Source: Terriglobia bacterium
GTDB lineage: Bacteria; Acidobacteriota; Terriglobia; UBA7540
Reading direction: 5' to 3'
Assembly: GCA_030036915.1 (NCBI GenBank)
Contig: JASHSC010000477.1
Span: forward strand, 1 to 6,092
Length of the DNA stretch: 6,092 nucleotides
Shown here: positions 1-5,755 of the stretch, piece by piece
Layout of the letters: each line of letters begins with the position of its first letter
How positions within the stretch are numbered: position 1 is the first letter of the stretch
Translations under genes and position numbers: made by a program
Notes under the pieces: generated by a model
The model's input: the letters and a program-made list of their open reading frames with translations, nothing else
What the model was told of the DNA's origin: nothing
Databases searched by the model: none

Positions 1-107
1 AGTCCATTAACGGAACCCTGATTTTCGCCCTCGTAGAATCAGTAGCTTGGGGTCGTCAGCATCGACACCGTAGACGCTAAATGTTGTATTTGCAATCCAC
101 GATCTAT

Positions 108-152
108 TTCCCAAGCTGGACGTCGTGGGTTCGAGTCCCATCTCCCGCTCCA
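108..152 (+). tRNA. tRNA-Gly 3' half only (anticodon loop to CCA), probable attachment-site remnant
   Basis: The stretch reads as the second half of a glycine tRNA. It has an anticodon-loop-like TTCCCAA (CCC would be the anticodon), the strand GCTGG, a T-arm GTGGG-TTCGAGT-CCCAT that pairs fully if one G-T is allowed, a 3' acceptor strand CTCCCGC, discriminator T and an encoded CCA at 150-152. The 5' half, which should start GCGGGAG and supply CCAGC for the anticodon stem, is missing: the bases just upstream (CGATCTA) do not pair with GCTGG. It is therefore not a functional tRNA as it stands. Tyrosine recombinases often integrate in tRNA genes at the anticodon loop and leave a displaced 3' half, which matches this break point. 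Under that reading the element lies to the left (position 107 and below) and the gene cluster lies on the chromosomal side. Confidence 0.72.
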
Positions 153-190
153 TCCTTTCAATCAGTTACGAAAACCGCTTCAGGATGGAG
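148..190. repeat. 9-bp perfect inverted repeat at the tRNA fragment end
   Basis: CTCCATCCT (148-156) is matched exactly by AGGATGGAG (182-190) across a 25-base loop. The left arm includes the CCA end of the tRNA-Gly fragment. No T-run follows the stem on either strand, so it does not look like an intrinsic terminator. It may be a recombination-related structure or chance. Confidence 0.5.
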
Positions 191-194
191 TCCA

Positions 195-344
195 TTAAGC
201 ACCAATCGCCCTTTCCGGCGTGTTGACCGCATCCCTACGGCGACTGAGTGAGGTGATCGTGTAGACGTTCTCGTTCACATCGCGTTTGGCATGATGGAAC
301 CATTTCAACGCTGCTTTGGACAAGGATTTCACTTTGTTGGCGAG
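195..344 (-). other. Short open frame, possible C-terminal relic or small hypothetical protein
   Basis: A minus-strand frame of 49 sense codons ends in TAA at 195-197 and is bounded upstream by an in-frame TAA at 345-347. The peptide is basic and has a natural-looking composition, with the segments LSKAALKWFHHAKRDV and TITSLSRRRDAV, but I do not recognise its family. There is no ATG. A GTG lies at 332, without a convincing ribosome binding site. An ATG-led frame just upstream (360) begins MRREIN and would join this frame if one base were added near 345, so it could be a frameshifted small gene. It lies downstream of the NnrS-like gene on the same strand. I would not call it a gene without homologues. 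Confidence 0.2.
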
Positions 345-440
345 TTAATCTCGCGGCGCATGGTGTTGCCGGGTGAGCACCGGGCGACGAAGGGTTGACA
401 CGACGCCTTGATTTAAGTTGCCTCGCTCCATTGGGAATGC

Positions 441-1796
441 CTATTCGAGCGTCATTGTAAGCGCAGATGTCACGACCACAGGCGGCCGCGCGAACGTCAC
501 AATCAGGTTGGCGGCAAACAAAGCGACTGCGGCGAGTTCAATGAGCGCAGAAACGGGGAGGACACTCCAGGCCCATTTCGCGTAATCCTGATACGCGAGG
601 ATTTCCGACGCGACGCGGAGAGTGCATCCGCTCATCAGTAAGATCAGCATGATGAACATAAGTTTTGGGCTCCACAGTACGCGCATCCCACAAAACGAGG
701 GCAGGATTCTCTGACCCACACAGAAAATCATTGCGGCGATGAAGCCAACCGTCAAAGCGTGGCGTGAGGCACCCCAAATGCCCGGTGCCACACCGGCAAG
801 CGCGGCCCAAATGCCGAGAACGGCAGCGATGAGCAGCCAGCCGTATGCGATTCGTATGAATACCGGAAAACTTCGGTGAATGTTGATGGTCTTCGCGGGT
901 TTGACTGTGGGCTCGAAGAAACGGATCGCCGCAACAACCGTTGCCGCTCCAGCCAGAAGAAGTATGCCGCCGGCGAAAAAGTGTTCAAGGAGCCCTAATA
1001 TTACACCCAGGATGTTGAAACCCAGGGCCAGTATCAAAATCGAGTTCCGCAGTGGCCGCAATCCCAAGAACACAGGCAACCAGCGCGCGCTGAAACCCCA
1101 GACCATCGGAACGATAAAGCCCCAGGTGGAAACCATCAAATACCGCTGATCAAAAAGGTGCGGGAAAGCCGGAGATGCGGCATTAAGCGCCACTTGAAAT
1201 GAAGCGCCGAAGTTCAGCATAAGGGCTGCGAGCAGGCCCAGAGTCGCCGCGATTACGACAAAAATCCATGGCTCAAGCGGCTTTGGAGACCCCCTCGATG
1301 GGCGATGGCTGGCGACCGCCTGAAAGAAAATGAGGAAAGCGGCCAGTTCGAAAGTAGCCGACAGGGGCAAGGCAATCCGCCAGTGCCACGGATAAATGTT
1401 CGAGAACCAGCGAACCGTCACGCCAATGACCCATAGCGCCCATGTAAGCCATGCGGACCAAAGCGTAAACGGTCTCAGCTTCCGCAATTTCGGAATTGAG
1501 TAAAAACCGATGCCCAGGATGAAGGTACCTACCCAACCGAACAATTGGGCATGGCCGTGCGCCTGAATCCACGCGGGCGAGATAGACTCCGCTGCTTCAC
1601 GGCTGCTGATCTTGATGAGGTTCCAAACACCCAGGAACGTTCCTGGCAGGAGCATGAAGATGAGGCCGGTGACGATGTACGTCATCAGCAGACGTGACAG
1701 CGCTTGCTCGCGCGCGATGGCGCGGCCCATGACGGATTTTGTCTTGTCGTCCAGCCGGACAGGTCGCGGACTGCCGGCCGTAGGAATATTGGGCAT
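441..1796 (-). CDS. NnrS-like 12-helix membrane protein
   Basis: This 451-residue integral membrane protein resembles the NnrS family of haem- and copper-containing membrane proteins, which protect cells against nitric oxide and often sit in NO/denitrification regulons. About 12 hydrophobic helices can be counted. Helix 2 carries the typical start HGHAQLFGWVGTFILG (His80 and His82), and a later helix has RHALTVGFIAAMI (His346), which resembles the family's HALTVG signature; these histidines are candidate haem or metal ligands. Family members usually have about 400 residues, so the length fits. The ATG at 1796 is preferred because GGAA lies 7 bases upstream. A GTG at 1814 would add six residues (457 in all) but lacks a ribosome binding site. 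The gene is the last of the run, 53 bases after the HPP gene, and no terminator was found after it. The family call is moderately firm, and a more distant NnrS/oxidase-I-like membrane protein is possible. Confidence 0.8.
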   Translation of the reverse strand: MPNIPTAGSPRPVRLDDKTKSVMGRAIAREQALSRLLMTYIVTGLIFMLLPGTFLGVWNLIKISSREAAESISPAWIQAHGHAQLFGWVGTFILGIGFYSIPKLRKLRPFTLWSAWLTWALWVIGVTVRWFSNIYPWHWRIALPLSATFELAAFLIFFQAVASHRPSRGSPKPLEPWIFVVIAATLGLLAALMLNFGASFQVALNAASPAFPHLFDQRYLMVSTWGFIVPMVWGFSARWLPVFLGLRPLRNSILILALGFNILGVILGLLEHFFAGGILLLAGAATVVAAIRFFEPTVKPAKTINIHRSFPVFIRIAYGWLLIAAVLGIWAALAGVAPGIWGASRHALTVGFIAAMIFCVGQRILPSFCGMRVLWSPKLMFIMLILLMSGCTLRVASEILAYQDYAKWAWSVLPVSALIELAAVALFAANLIVTFARPPVVVTSALTMTLE

Positions 1797-1849
1797 CGTG
1801 TTTTCCACATCCACCCGTCGCTAAGAGGTGTAACCCGGCTGGGCATCCT

Positions 1850-2467
1850 TCACTCTTTGATCTGGGCAGGAGCACTCCACAAGGGATACGGTAGCCCTGC
1901 GAGCCGATTGATCGCCAAAGCCTGAGCCACGAGCAGGAACACCGCCACCTCGATAATGACCAGTTCACGGGGTTTCGCAATAATCCCGAGGGAGACAATC
2001 AGCGTCGTGGCGCCTGCCGGGGGATGACTCACATTGAGAAGAACCATGAACGCACCCGTAGCCGAGAGCGAAAGAGCCGCTGCCAGGATTCTTGGCCAGA
2101 AAATTCCTGGGTGGACTCCGAAAGGCATTGCTCCGGCACCTGTGACGACGAATGCCACATAACCGCACGCGAGGCCGATGGCATGACCGGAAACAGTATT
2201 TCGCGGGCTTGACGTCCGGCCAAGAGGTGTGAAGAACAGGAGATACGCTGTAGGCCCGAGCGACGGGAACACAAAGGGGTTCCGGCTCACCAGCGCCAGC
2301 AGCGCAAGTACCCCGATCGTGATGAATCCATTCACAAACACGTAGACGGACCGCACCAGTCGCGGCGGAAAGTGAAGCAATAGCCAATTAAGGCGGAGCT
2401 TTCGGAAGAACGAAAAAATATGGTCAGCGCCAGCTTGTTCCGGGGTGAAAGAATCACGATTCTGCAT
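1850..2467 (-). CDS. HPP-family integral membrane protein (possible nitrite carrier)
   Basis: This 205-residue protein shows the family hallmark SHPPAGATTLIVSLG (His148-Pro149-Pro150). It also has the conserved PSLGPTAYLLF segment near residues 68-78 and SPRNTVSGHAIGLACG near 87-102. About five hydrophobic helices fill the chain after a basic N-terminus (FFRKLRLNWLL), which suggests that the N-terminus is cytoplasmic. Some HPP proteins of cyanobacteria and chloroplasts transport nitrite, but many bacterial members are uncharacterised. Nitrite is a plausible substrate here because the neighbours are RIC and NnrS, but this is inference. The ATG at 2467 shares its A with the TGA stop of the molybdoenzyme gene (TGATG). 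No good ribosome binding site precedes it, so translation is probably coupled to the upstream gene. A TTG one codon earlier is possible but less likely. Confidence 0.88.
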   Translation of the reverse strand: MQNRDSFTPEQAGADHIFSFFRKLRLNWLLLHFPPRLVRSVYVFVNGFITIGVLALLALVSRNPFVFPSLGPTAYLLFFTPLGRTSSPRNTVSGHAIGLACGYVAFVVTGAGAMPFGVHPGIFWPRILAAALSLSATGAFMVLLNVSHPPAGATTLIVSLGIIAKPRELVIIEVAVFLLVAQALAINRLAGLPYPLWSAPAQIKE

Positions 2468-4134
2468 CAAATGTTGGGCAGCAAGTCGAAATACTCATCG
2501 TCCTCGTTTTTGCCGCCTTCTCCTTTACCGAGCAATTTTTCCGATTCGATGAATTCGATCCGCTCGATCCATTTAACCATCTTGTAGCCGAGCTGGTTTT
2601 CTACTCGCAGCCGCAGGGGTGCTCCGTACACCTGCGGAAGTCGTTGCCCGTTCATACGCGAAGCCAGCAGACATTGCGACTTTTGCACATTCGCAAGGCT
2701 CTGTGTGTCGTAGTAGGGTCCGCCATAAAGAGCTTCGCCAAACGAGAAAAAGGCGACAACTTTCGCTTCCGGTTTTGGCTGGACCAGCTCAATAAGCTTC
2801 TGCATGGGAATCCCGCCCCACTTGGCGATGCCACTCCATCCCTGGATGCAGTGGTGCATCGTAATGTCTTCAACCTCGCCCAAGTGCTCCAGATCGGCGA
2901 GAGAAAGGTCCACTGGGTTGTTGACCAGCCCTCCCACCTTCAGCCGGAAATCGTCAAACCCACTTTCGGCCAGGTGCTTCCAGTCTTCGCGGATTGGCAT
3001 CTTTCCATTGGGCCAGAAATATGGAGAGATTTCCTTCTCCGTATACTTCTGCTGCGGCTGGAGTCGATTCAGTGTAAGAAGCTGCATGGGATAAGTCACA
3101 GACTTGAGGGCGTGCTGCAGTCCACGCGGATGGCTCCAAGAAATGTAATGCGCCACGACCCAGGAGAGCGCGACCACGCTGATACCGACAAATCCGAGGT
3201 ACATCCCGATAGGATTCTGATCGTCGGTGCCCATTACGATGTGGTTCATGTTGCGCGCGAATCCGGTCATCACGATCAGCGTCACGTGCACGATCAAGAA
3301 CGCAAGGAAACTCAGCATCGTGAGGAAGTGGATGGAGCGGGCGGATTGCCGGCCCCCGAAGATTCGCGCGTACCACGGAAACCGGTTCACCACTGCCGGG
3401 GACATCGCGATGCCGGTCGCAATGGCCAGCGGGCCGAACACAAAGACGACGGTGAAATAGGCGATCTGTTGCAATGCGTTGTAGCCATAAAACCCGTTCG
3501 GTTCCGGCGGCAAGTGAAACGTCGCGTAGTGGACCCACGTGTTCCATGCTTGCAAAAGCACCAGGGGCGAAGTGGGCACGATGCGCCGCCATTGCTCGGT
3601 GTCAAACAGCGTGATGATGAAGACGATGCCGGTGATGATGAAGCCGTGCACGTCGATGAAGTGCCAAACCCGCGCAATGCCGATGGTGTGCCGGTAACCC
3701 GGCGTGCCCACCAGAGGCGAAATGTAGCGCGCGTCATCTTTCGCGGTCCAGATGCGGTCGCGTGGAACTTTTAACGGCGTAAAGCGAATCCATTCGCTTC
3801 CTGGCGTGCAGCCATCATTGAAATAGAGACGCGGGTGGTCCATCAGGATCGAAAGCCCGCTCCGAATCAGCATCATTACGAAAAGGAAGTTGAAGAAGTG
3901 GCAGTAGCGTACCCATACGGGAAACCCGTATGGGCCTGCGAAGTTGTTTGGATATATTTGCGGAACGGGCGGAACACCCGGCATCCCGGCCACTGCGACC
4001 TCGATCCAGGCGGCCATGATTACGAAGAGGATCGCGATGCCGACCCCGATCAGGATGAACGGTCGAATCCAAATGCGAAAACGACGATCAGGCGGATAAT
4101 GAACAGCTCTGTGCGCATCATCAAAGCGAACCAT
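2467..4134 (-). CDS. Cytochrome b / sulfite-oxidase-fold molybdopterin oxidoreductase fusion
   Basis: This 555-residue protein joins two domains. Residues about 25-330 form a di-haem cytochrome b-like membrane part with six predicted helices. Candidate haem ligands are His79 in helix 2, His158 and His163 in helix 3, and His269 and His283 in helix 5, the last two 14 residues apart. Residues about 391-526 form a sulfite-oxidase/MsrP-type molybdopterin domain. It shows HHCIQGWSG, whose Cys429 is the expected molybdenum ligand, then GGIPMQKLIELVQP, and near the end LPQVYGAPLRLRVENQLGYKMVKWI. The role is presumably electron transfer between the quinone pool and a small substrate at molybdenum; the substrate is unknown. 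No Tat signal peptide is seen. Basic residues at the N-terminus and in alternate loops predict N-in with six helices, which puts the molybdenum domain in the cytoplasm. A lysine/acid-rich tail (KGEGGKNEDDEYFD) ends the chain. The ATG at 4134 has GGAGG five bases upstream; a GTG at 4146 overlaps that site and is rejected. Confidence 0.88.
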   Translation of the reverse strand: MVRFDDAHRAVHYPPDRRFRIWIRPFILIGVGIAILFVIMAAWIEVAVAGMPGVPPVPQIYPNNFAGPYGFPVWVRYCHFFNFLFVMMLIRSGLSILMDHPRLYFNDGCTPGSEWIRFTPLKVPRDRIWTAKDDARYISPLVGTPGYRHTIGIARVWHFIDVHGFIITGIVFIITLFDTEQWRRIVPTSPLVLLQAWNTWVHYATFHLPPEPNGFYGYNALQQIAYFTVVFVFGPLAIATGIAMSPAVVNRFPWYARIFGGRQSARSIHFLTMLSFLAFLIVHVTLIVMTGFARNMNHIVMGTDDQNPIGMYLGFVGISVVALSWVVAHYISWSHPRGLQHALKSVTYPMQLLTLNRLQPQQKYTEKEISPYFWPNGKMPIREDWKHLAESGFDDFRLKVGGLVNNPVDLSLADLEHLGEVEDITMHHCIQGWSGIAKWGGIPMQKLIELVQPKPEAKVVAFFSFGEALYGGPYYDTQSLANVQKSQCLLASRMNGQRLPQVYGAPLRLRVENQLGYKMVKWIERIEFIESEKLLGKGEGGKNEDDEYFDLLPNI

Positions 4135-4139
4135 TCTTC

Positions 4140-4144
4140 CCTCC
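4140..4144 (-). promoter_or_regulatory. Ribosome binding site of the molybdoenzyme gene
   Basis: GGAGG on the minus strand, with a GAAGA spacer of 5 bases before the ATG at 4134. It decides the start: the GTG at 4146 lies directly in front of this site and has nothing comparable upstream. Confidence 0.8.
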
Positions 4145-4169
4145 ACAAACTGCGGTTGCGCCTAATCCA

Positions 4170-4907
4170 TTAATCGGACTGCTTCATGTGGGCAGATGCT
4201 TCCAACCCCACCGCGCGAGGGAAAAGAACATTATTCTCGAGATGTACATGCTGGTGCAGGTCTGCTTCGAATTCTCTGAGAGCCTCATAGAGAGCCCGGA
4301 AGCTGGTGCAGGCGTCGGCGGGAGGGGTGTACTCCGAAGTCATCACACGAATCTGCCTGACTAAATGTCCCGCGGCATCGTGCTCCTGCATCATGGCATG
4401 GATTGGATTTTTTACAGTCTGAAAAAAAGGCGGTTCAACTGAGCCATTTGCAATCACTGCCCGCTCTATCGCATCGATATAGGGAAAGAGAATTTGCTCT
4501 TCCTTCTGCATGTGCATGATCATCTCCCGGCCAACCTCGGCGAAGAGTTTCCCGATATTCGCCAGCTCGGCATGATTGCCTCCATGTTTTGCGATGACTT
4601 TGTCTGACAAGGCCCGCGTGCGGGGGATCGCTTCACGAACGTACCGATGATGCTTCTCACGAATATGCCGCGTCAGTTCACACAACGGCGCTGCCAACCA
4701 GTTCAGGTCCTCGGGGCCGATGTCCTGCGCGGTTTCTCGCAACCGGTTCAATACTTGTTCCGGCGAGACATTCGCCTGATGGCACGCCTCGTGAAGCGAC
4801 TTCCCGCCGCCGCAGCAATAATCCAGCCCGGTGTCCTCCAGCACTTGCCTGGCTGCCGGATTCGCAAGCGCGATGTCTTTCAATTTAGTTTCGCTGTTGA
4901 AATCCAT
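4170..4907 (-). CDS. ric: RIC/YtfE/ScdA-type di-iron iron-sulfur cluster repair protein
   Basis: This 245-residue cytoplasmic protein belongs to the RIC family (YtfE, ScdA, NorA, DnrN), which helps restore iron-sulfur clusters damaged by NO or oxidants. The N-terminal ScdA_N/DUF542 domain (residues about 2-60) has the hallmark GLDYCCGGGKSL with Cys31-Cys32. The C-terminal hemerythrin-like four-helix domain (about 70-240) carries the expected di-iron ligand pattern: His87, His132-x3-Glu136 (HMQKEEQILFP), His176 (QEHDAAG) and His220-x3-Glu224 (HVHLENNVLFP). All key residues appear present, and the length is near that of the family (about 220-250). The ATG at 4907 is chosen because GGAGG lies five bases upstream. 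ATGs at 4919 and 4931 are in frame but lack such a site, and the one at 4931 overlaps the predicted -10. The gene heads the operon, 35 bases before the molybdoenzyme gene, and follows a CRP-type palindrome. The family call is firm. Confidence 0.95.
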   Translation of the reverse strand: MDFNSETKLKDIALANPAARQVLEDTGLDYCCGGGKSLHEACHQANVSPEQVLNRLRETAQDIGPEDLNWLAAPLCELTRHIREKHHRYVREAIPRTRALSDKVIAKHGGNHAELANIGKLFAEVGREMIMHMQKEEQILFPYIDAIERAVIANGSVEPPFFQTVKNPIHAMMQEHDAAGHLVRQIRVMTSEYTPPADACTSFRALYEALREFEADLHQHVHLENNVLFPRAVGLEASAHMKQSD

Positions 4908-4912
4908 GATGA

Positions 4913-4917
4913 CCTCC
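4913..4917 (-). promoter_or_regulatory. Ribosome binding site of ric
   Basis: GGAGG on the minus strand, 5 bases (TCATC) before the ATG at 4907. It selects that ATG over the in-frame ATGs at 4919 and 4931. Confidence 0.85.
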
Positions 4918-4929
4918 ATCACGGTCACC

Positions 4930-4958
4930 ATTGTCTATTGCTCATGAATTGCTGACAG
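4930..4958 (-). promoter_or_regulatory. Putative ric operon promoter
   Basis: On the minus strand CTGTCA (4958-4953, 4 of 6 to TTGACA) and GACAAT (4935-4930, 4 of 6 to TATAAT) are separated by 17 bases. This predicts a transcription start near 4923 and a leader of about 16 bases that contains the GGAGG of ric. Both boxes are weak, as expected for a promoter that needs an activator. The -35 box overlaps the palindrome at 4957-4972. Confidence 0.5.
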
Positions 4959-4972
4959 TGACTAAAGTCACT
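4957..4972. promoter_or_regulatory. CRP-type palindromic operator AGTGA-N6-TCACT
   Basis: AGTGACTAAAGTCACT is a 16-bp inverted repeat with perfect 7-bp arms and a 2-base centre. It has the spacing and core of a Crp-family site (TGTGA-N6-TCACA), and only the outermost bases differ. It lies between the Crp/Fnr regulator gene and ric. Its centre is 41.5 bases upstream of the transcription start predicted from the ric promoter, the usual class II activator position. The likely ligand is the neighbouring regulator, which has an R-E-x-x-S-R recognition helix; this is inference. Confidence 0.72.
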
Positions 4973-5008
4973 TGGACACTGGTTTCAAAGCGGGCAGTTT
5001 CTGTGGGT

Positions 5009-5707
5009 CTAATCCGGCGTGGTCTGTTCTCGCTTGAGTCCGGCCAGGTTTTTTACGATGATCGTGCGGCCATCGACTTCGAGGAGTCCTTCAGCTTGGA
5101 GCCGACTCAGATTTCGGGATACGAGTTCCCGCACAGTTCCCAGTTCCGCCGCCAGGTCTTGGTGAGTCCTTGTCAATTTCACCCGGACGCCTTGTTTTGT
5201 GGCGGTCCCGCCTGCTTGGGCCAGCCGCAGCAAGAGCGAAATCAAACGCTGCCTGACAGTTGTGAAAGACAGGTCTTCAATGATCCCCACTAGACGGCGC
5301 AGCCGGGAACCAACGACCGCAATGACCTTGAGTGCCACTTCGGGATCCTCGCGGCAGTAATTTTGGAAATCCTGGCGTGAAATGAAGATCACTTCGGCAT
5401 CTTCCAAGGCGGACGCTGAGGCCGGATACACCCCTCCATCGAAAACTGGAAGCTCAGCAAAAGAGCTTCCCGGTCCTTCGACTGCTAACACCTGTTCGCG
5501 GCCAGACGGAGACAATTTGAAAATCCGAATTTTGCCGGTGGCCACGACAAACAACCCATGGCACGGGTCACCTTCGCTAAATAACATCTCACCGCGGCCG
5601 AAACGCCTTTTGCTCACGCGCGCGCATAACGTACGCATCTCCCCCTCAGTCAGCCTGGCGAATAGCTGAGTCTTTCGAAGGACAGATTCATTGCTCTCAA
5701 GAGTCAT
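5009..5707 (-). CDS. Crp/Fnr-family transcriptional regulator
   Basis: This 232-residue regulator has an N-terminal cyclic-nucleotide-binding-type beta-barrel (about 14-125), with FGRGEMLFSEGD, GLFVVATGKIRIFK and an FAELPVFDGG segment. A dimerisation helix follows (about 122-146), then a C-terminal winged helix-turn-helix (about 150-220). The recognition helix reads TVRELVSRNLSRL: Arg193, Glu194 and Arg198 match CRP Arg180, Glu181 and Arg185, and Glu194, Ser197 and Arg198 match FNR Glu209, Ser212 and Arg213. The Arg-Ser pair that binds cAMP in CRP is replaced (VYPAS), and the FNR N-terminal cysteine cluster is absent; only Cys28, Cys49 and Cys118 occur. cAMP or a 4Fe-4S cluster is thus unlikely as the signal. 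A DNR/NNR-like NO sensor would fit the context but is not proved. The ATG at 5707 is chosen because a strong promoter lies just upstream. The frame stays open to 6058 (349 codons), but that part would be promoter and leader. Confidence 0.93.
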   Translation of the reverse strand: MTLESNESVLRKTQLFARLTEGEMRTLCARVSKRRFGRGEMLFSEGDPCHGLFVVATGKIRIFKLSPSGREQVLAVEGPGSSFAELPVFDGGVYPASASALEDAEVIFISRQDFQNYCREDPEVALKVIAVVGSRLRRLVGIIEDLSFTTVRQRLISLLLRLAQAGGTATKQGVRVKLTRTHQDLAAELGTVRELVSRNLSRLQAEGLLEVDGRTIIVKNLAGLKREQTTPD

Positions 5708-5726
5708 TTGATGTTCGCCTTGTCCA

Positions 5727-5755
5727 ATCATATTGCAGAGGGAACAGTGTGTCCA
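5727..5755 (-). promoter_or_regulatory. Sigma70-type promoter of the Crp/Fnr gene
   Basis: On the minus strand TGGACA (5755-5750, 5 of 6 to the -35 consensus) and TATGAT (5732-5727, 5 of 6 to the -10 consensus) are separated by exactly 17 bases. The predicted start is an A near 5720, giving a leader of about 13 bases (AGGCGAACATCAA) before the ATG at 5707. The in-frame ATG at 5731 lies inside the -10 box and so cannot be the start from this promoter. Confidence 0.65.

Larger units (their letters stand above)
1..198. repeat. 10-bp direct repeat AGTCCATTAA bracketing the tRNA fragment
   Basis: AGTCCATTAA occurs at 1-10 and again at 189-198. The tRNA-Gly fragment and most of the inverted repeat lie between the copies. 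The left copy touches the window edge, so its true extent cannot be judged. On the minus strand both copies read TTAATGGACT and supply the stop codon of a short peptide-like frame. This could be a small duplication or a target-site duplication, or it could be chance. Confidence 0.35.

Noticed and set aside
7..153. Minus-strand frame from an ATG at 153 to TAA at 7-9 reading MGLEPTTSSLGN then VYGVDADDPKLLILRGRKSGFR-like residues in part
   Set aside because: The first third is the antisense of a tRNA-Gly, a well-known source of false GLEPTTS peptides. The remainder looks protein-like but is only about 30 codons and unrecognised. It may be an element gene tail but cannot be called a gene here.
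368..385. Imperfect hairpin GCCGGGTG-AG-CACCGGGC downstream of the NnrS-like gene as a terminator
   Set aside because: The stem has a G-G mismatch, the loop is only two bases and no T-run follows on the minus strand.
2644..3774. 376-codon plus-strand open frame opposite the molybdoenzyme gene
   Set aside because: It is the antisense shadow of a gene with clear domain motifs. Its product is rich in His/Arg/Asp, with no family signature, and no promoter or ribosome binding site was seen.
4942..4947. TCATGA palindrome and repeated ATTGCT in the ric leader as a second operator
   Set aside because: Six bases of symmetry is expected by chance, and it does not fit Crp-family spacing.
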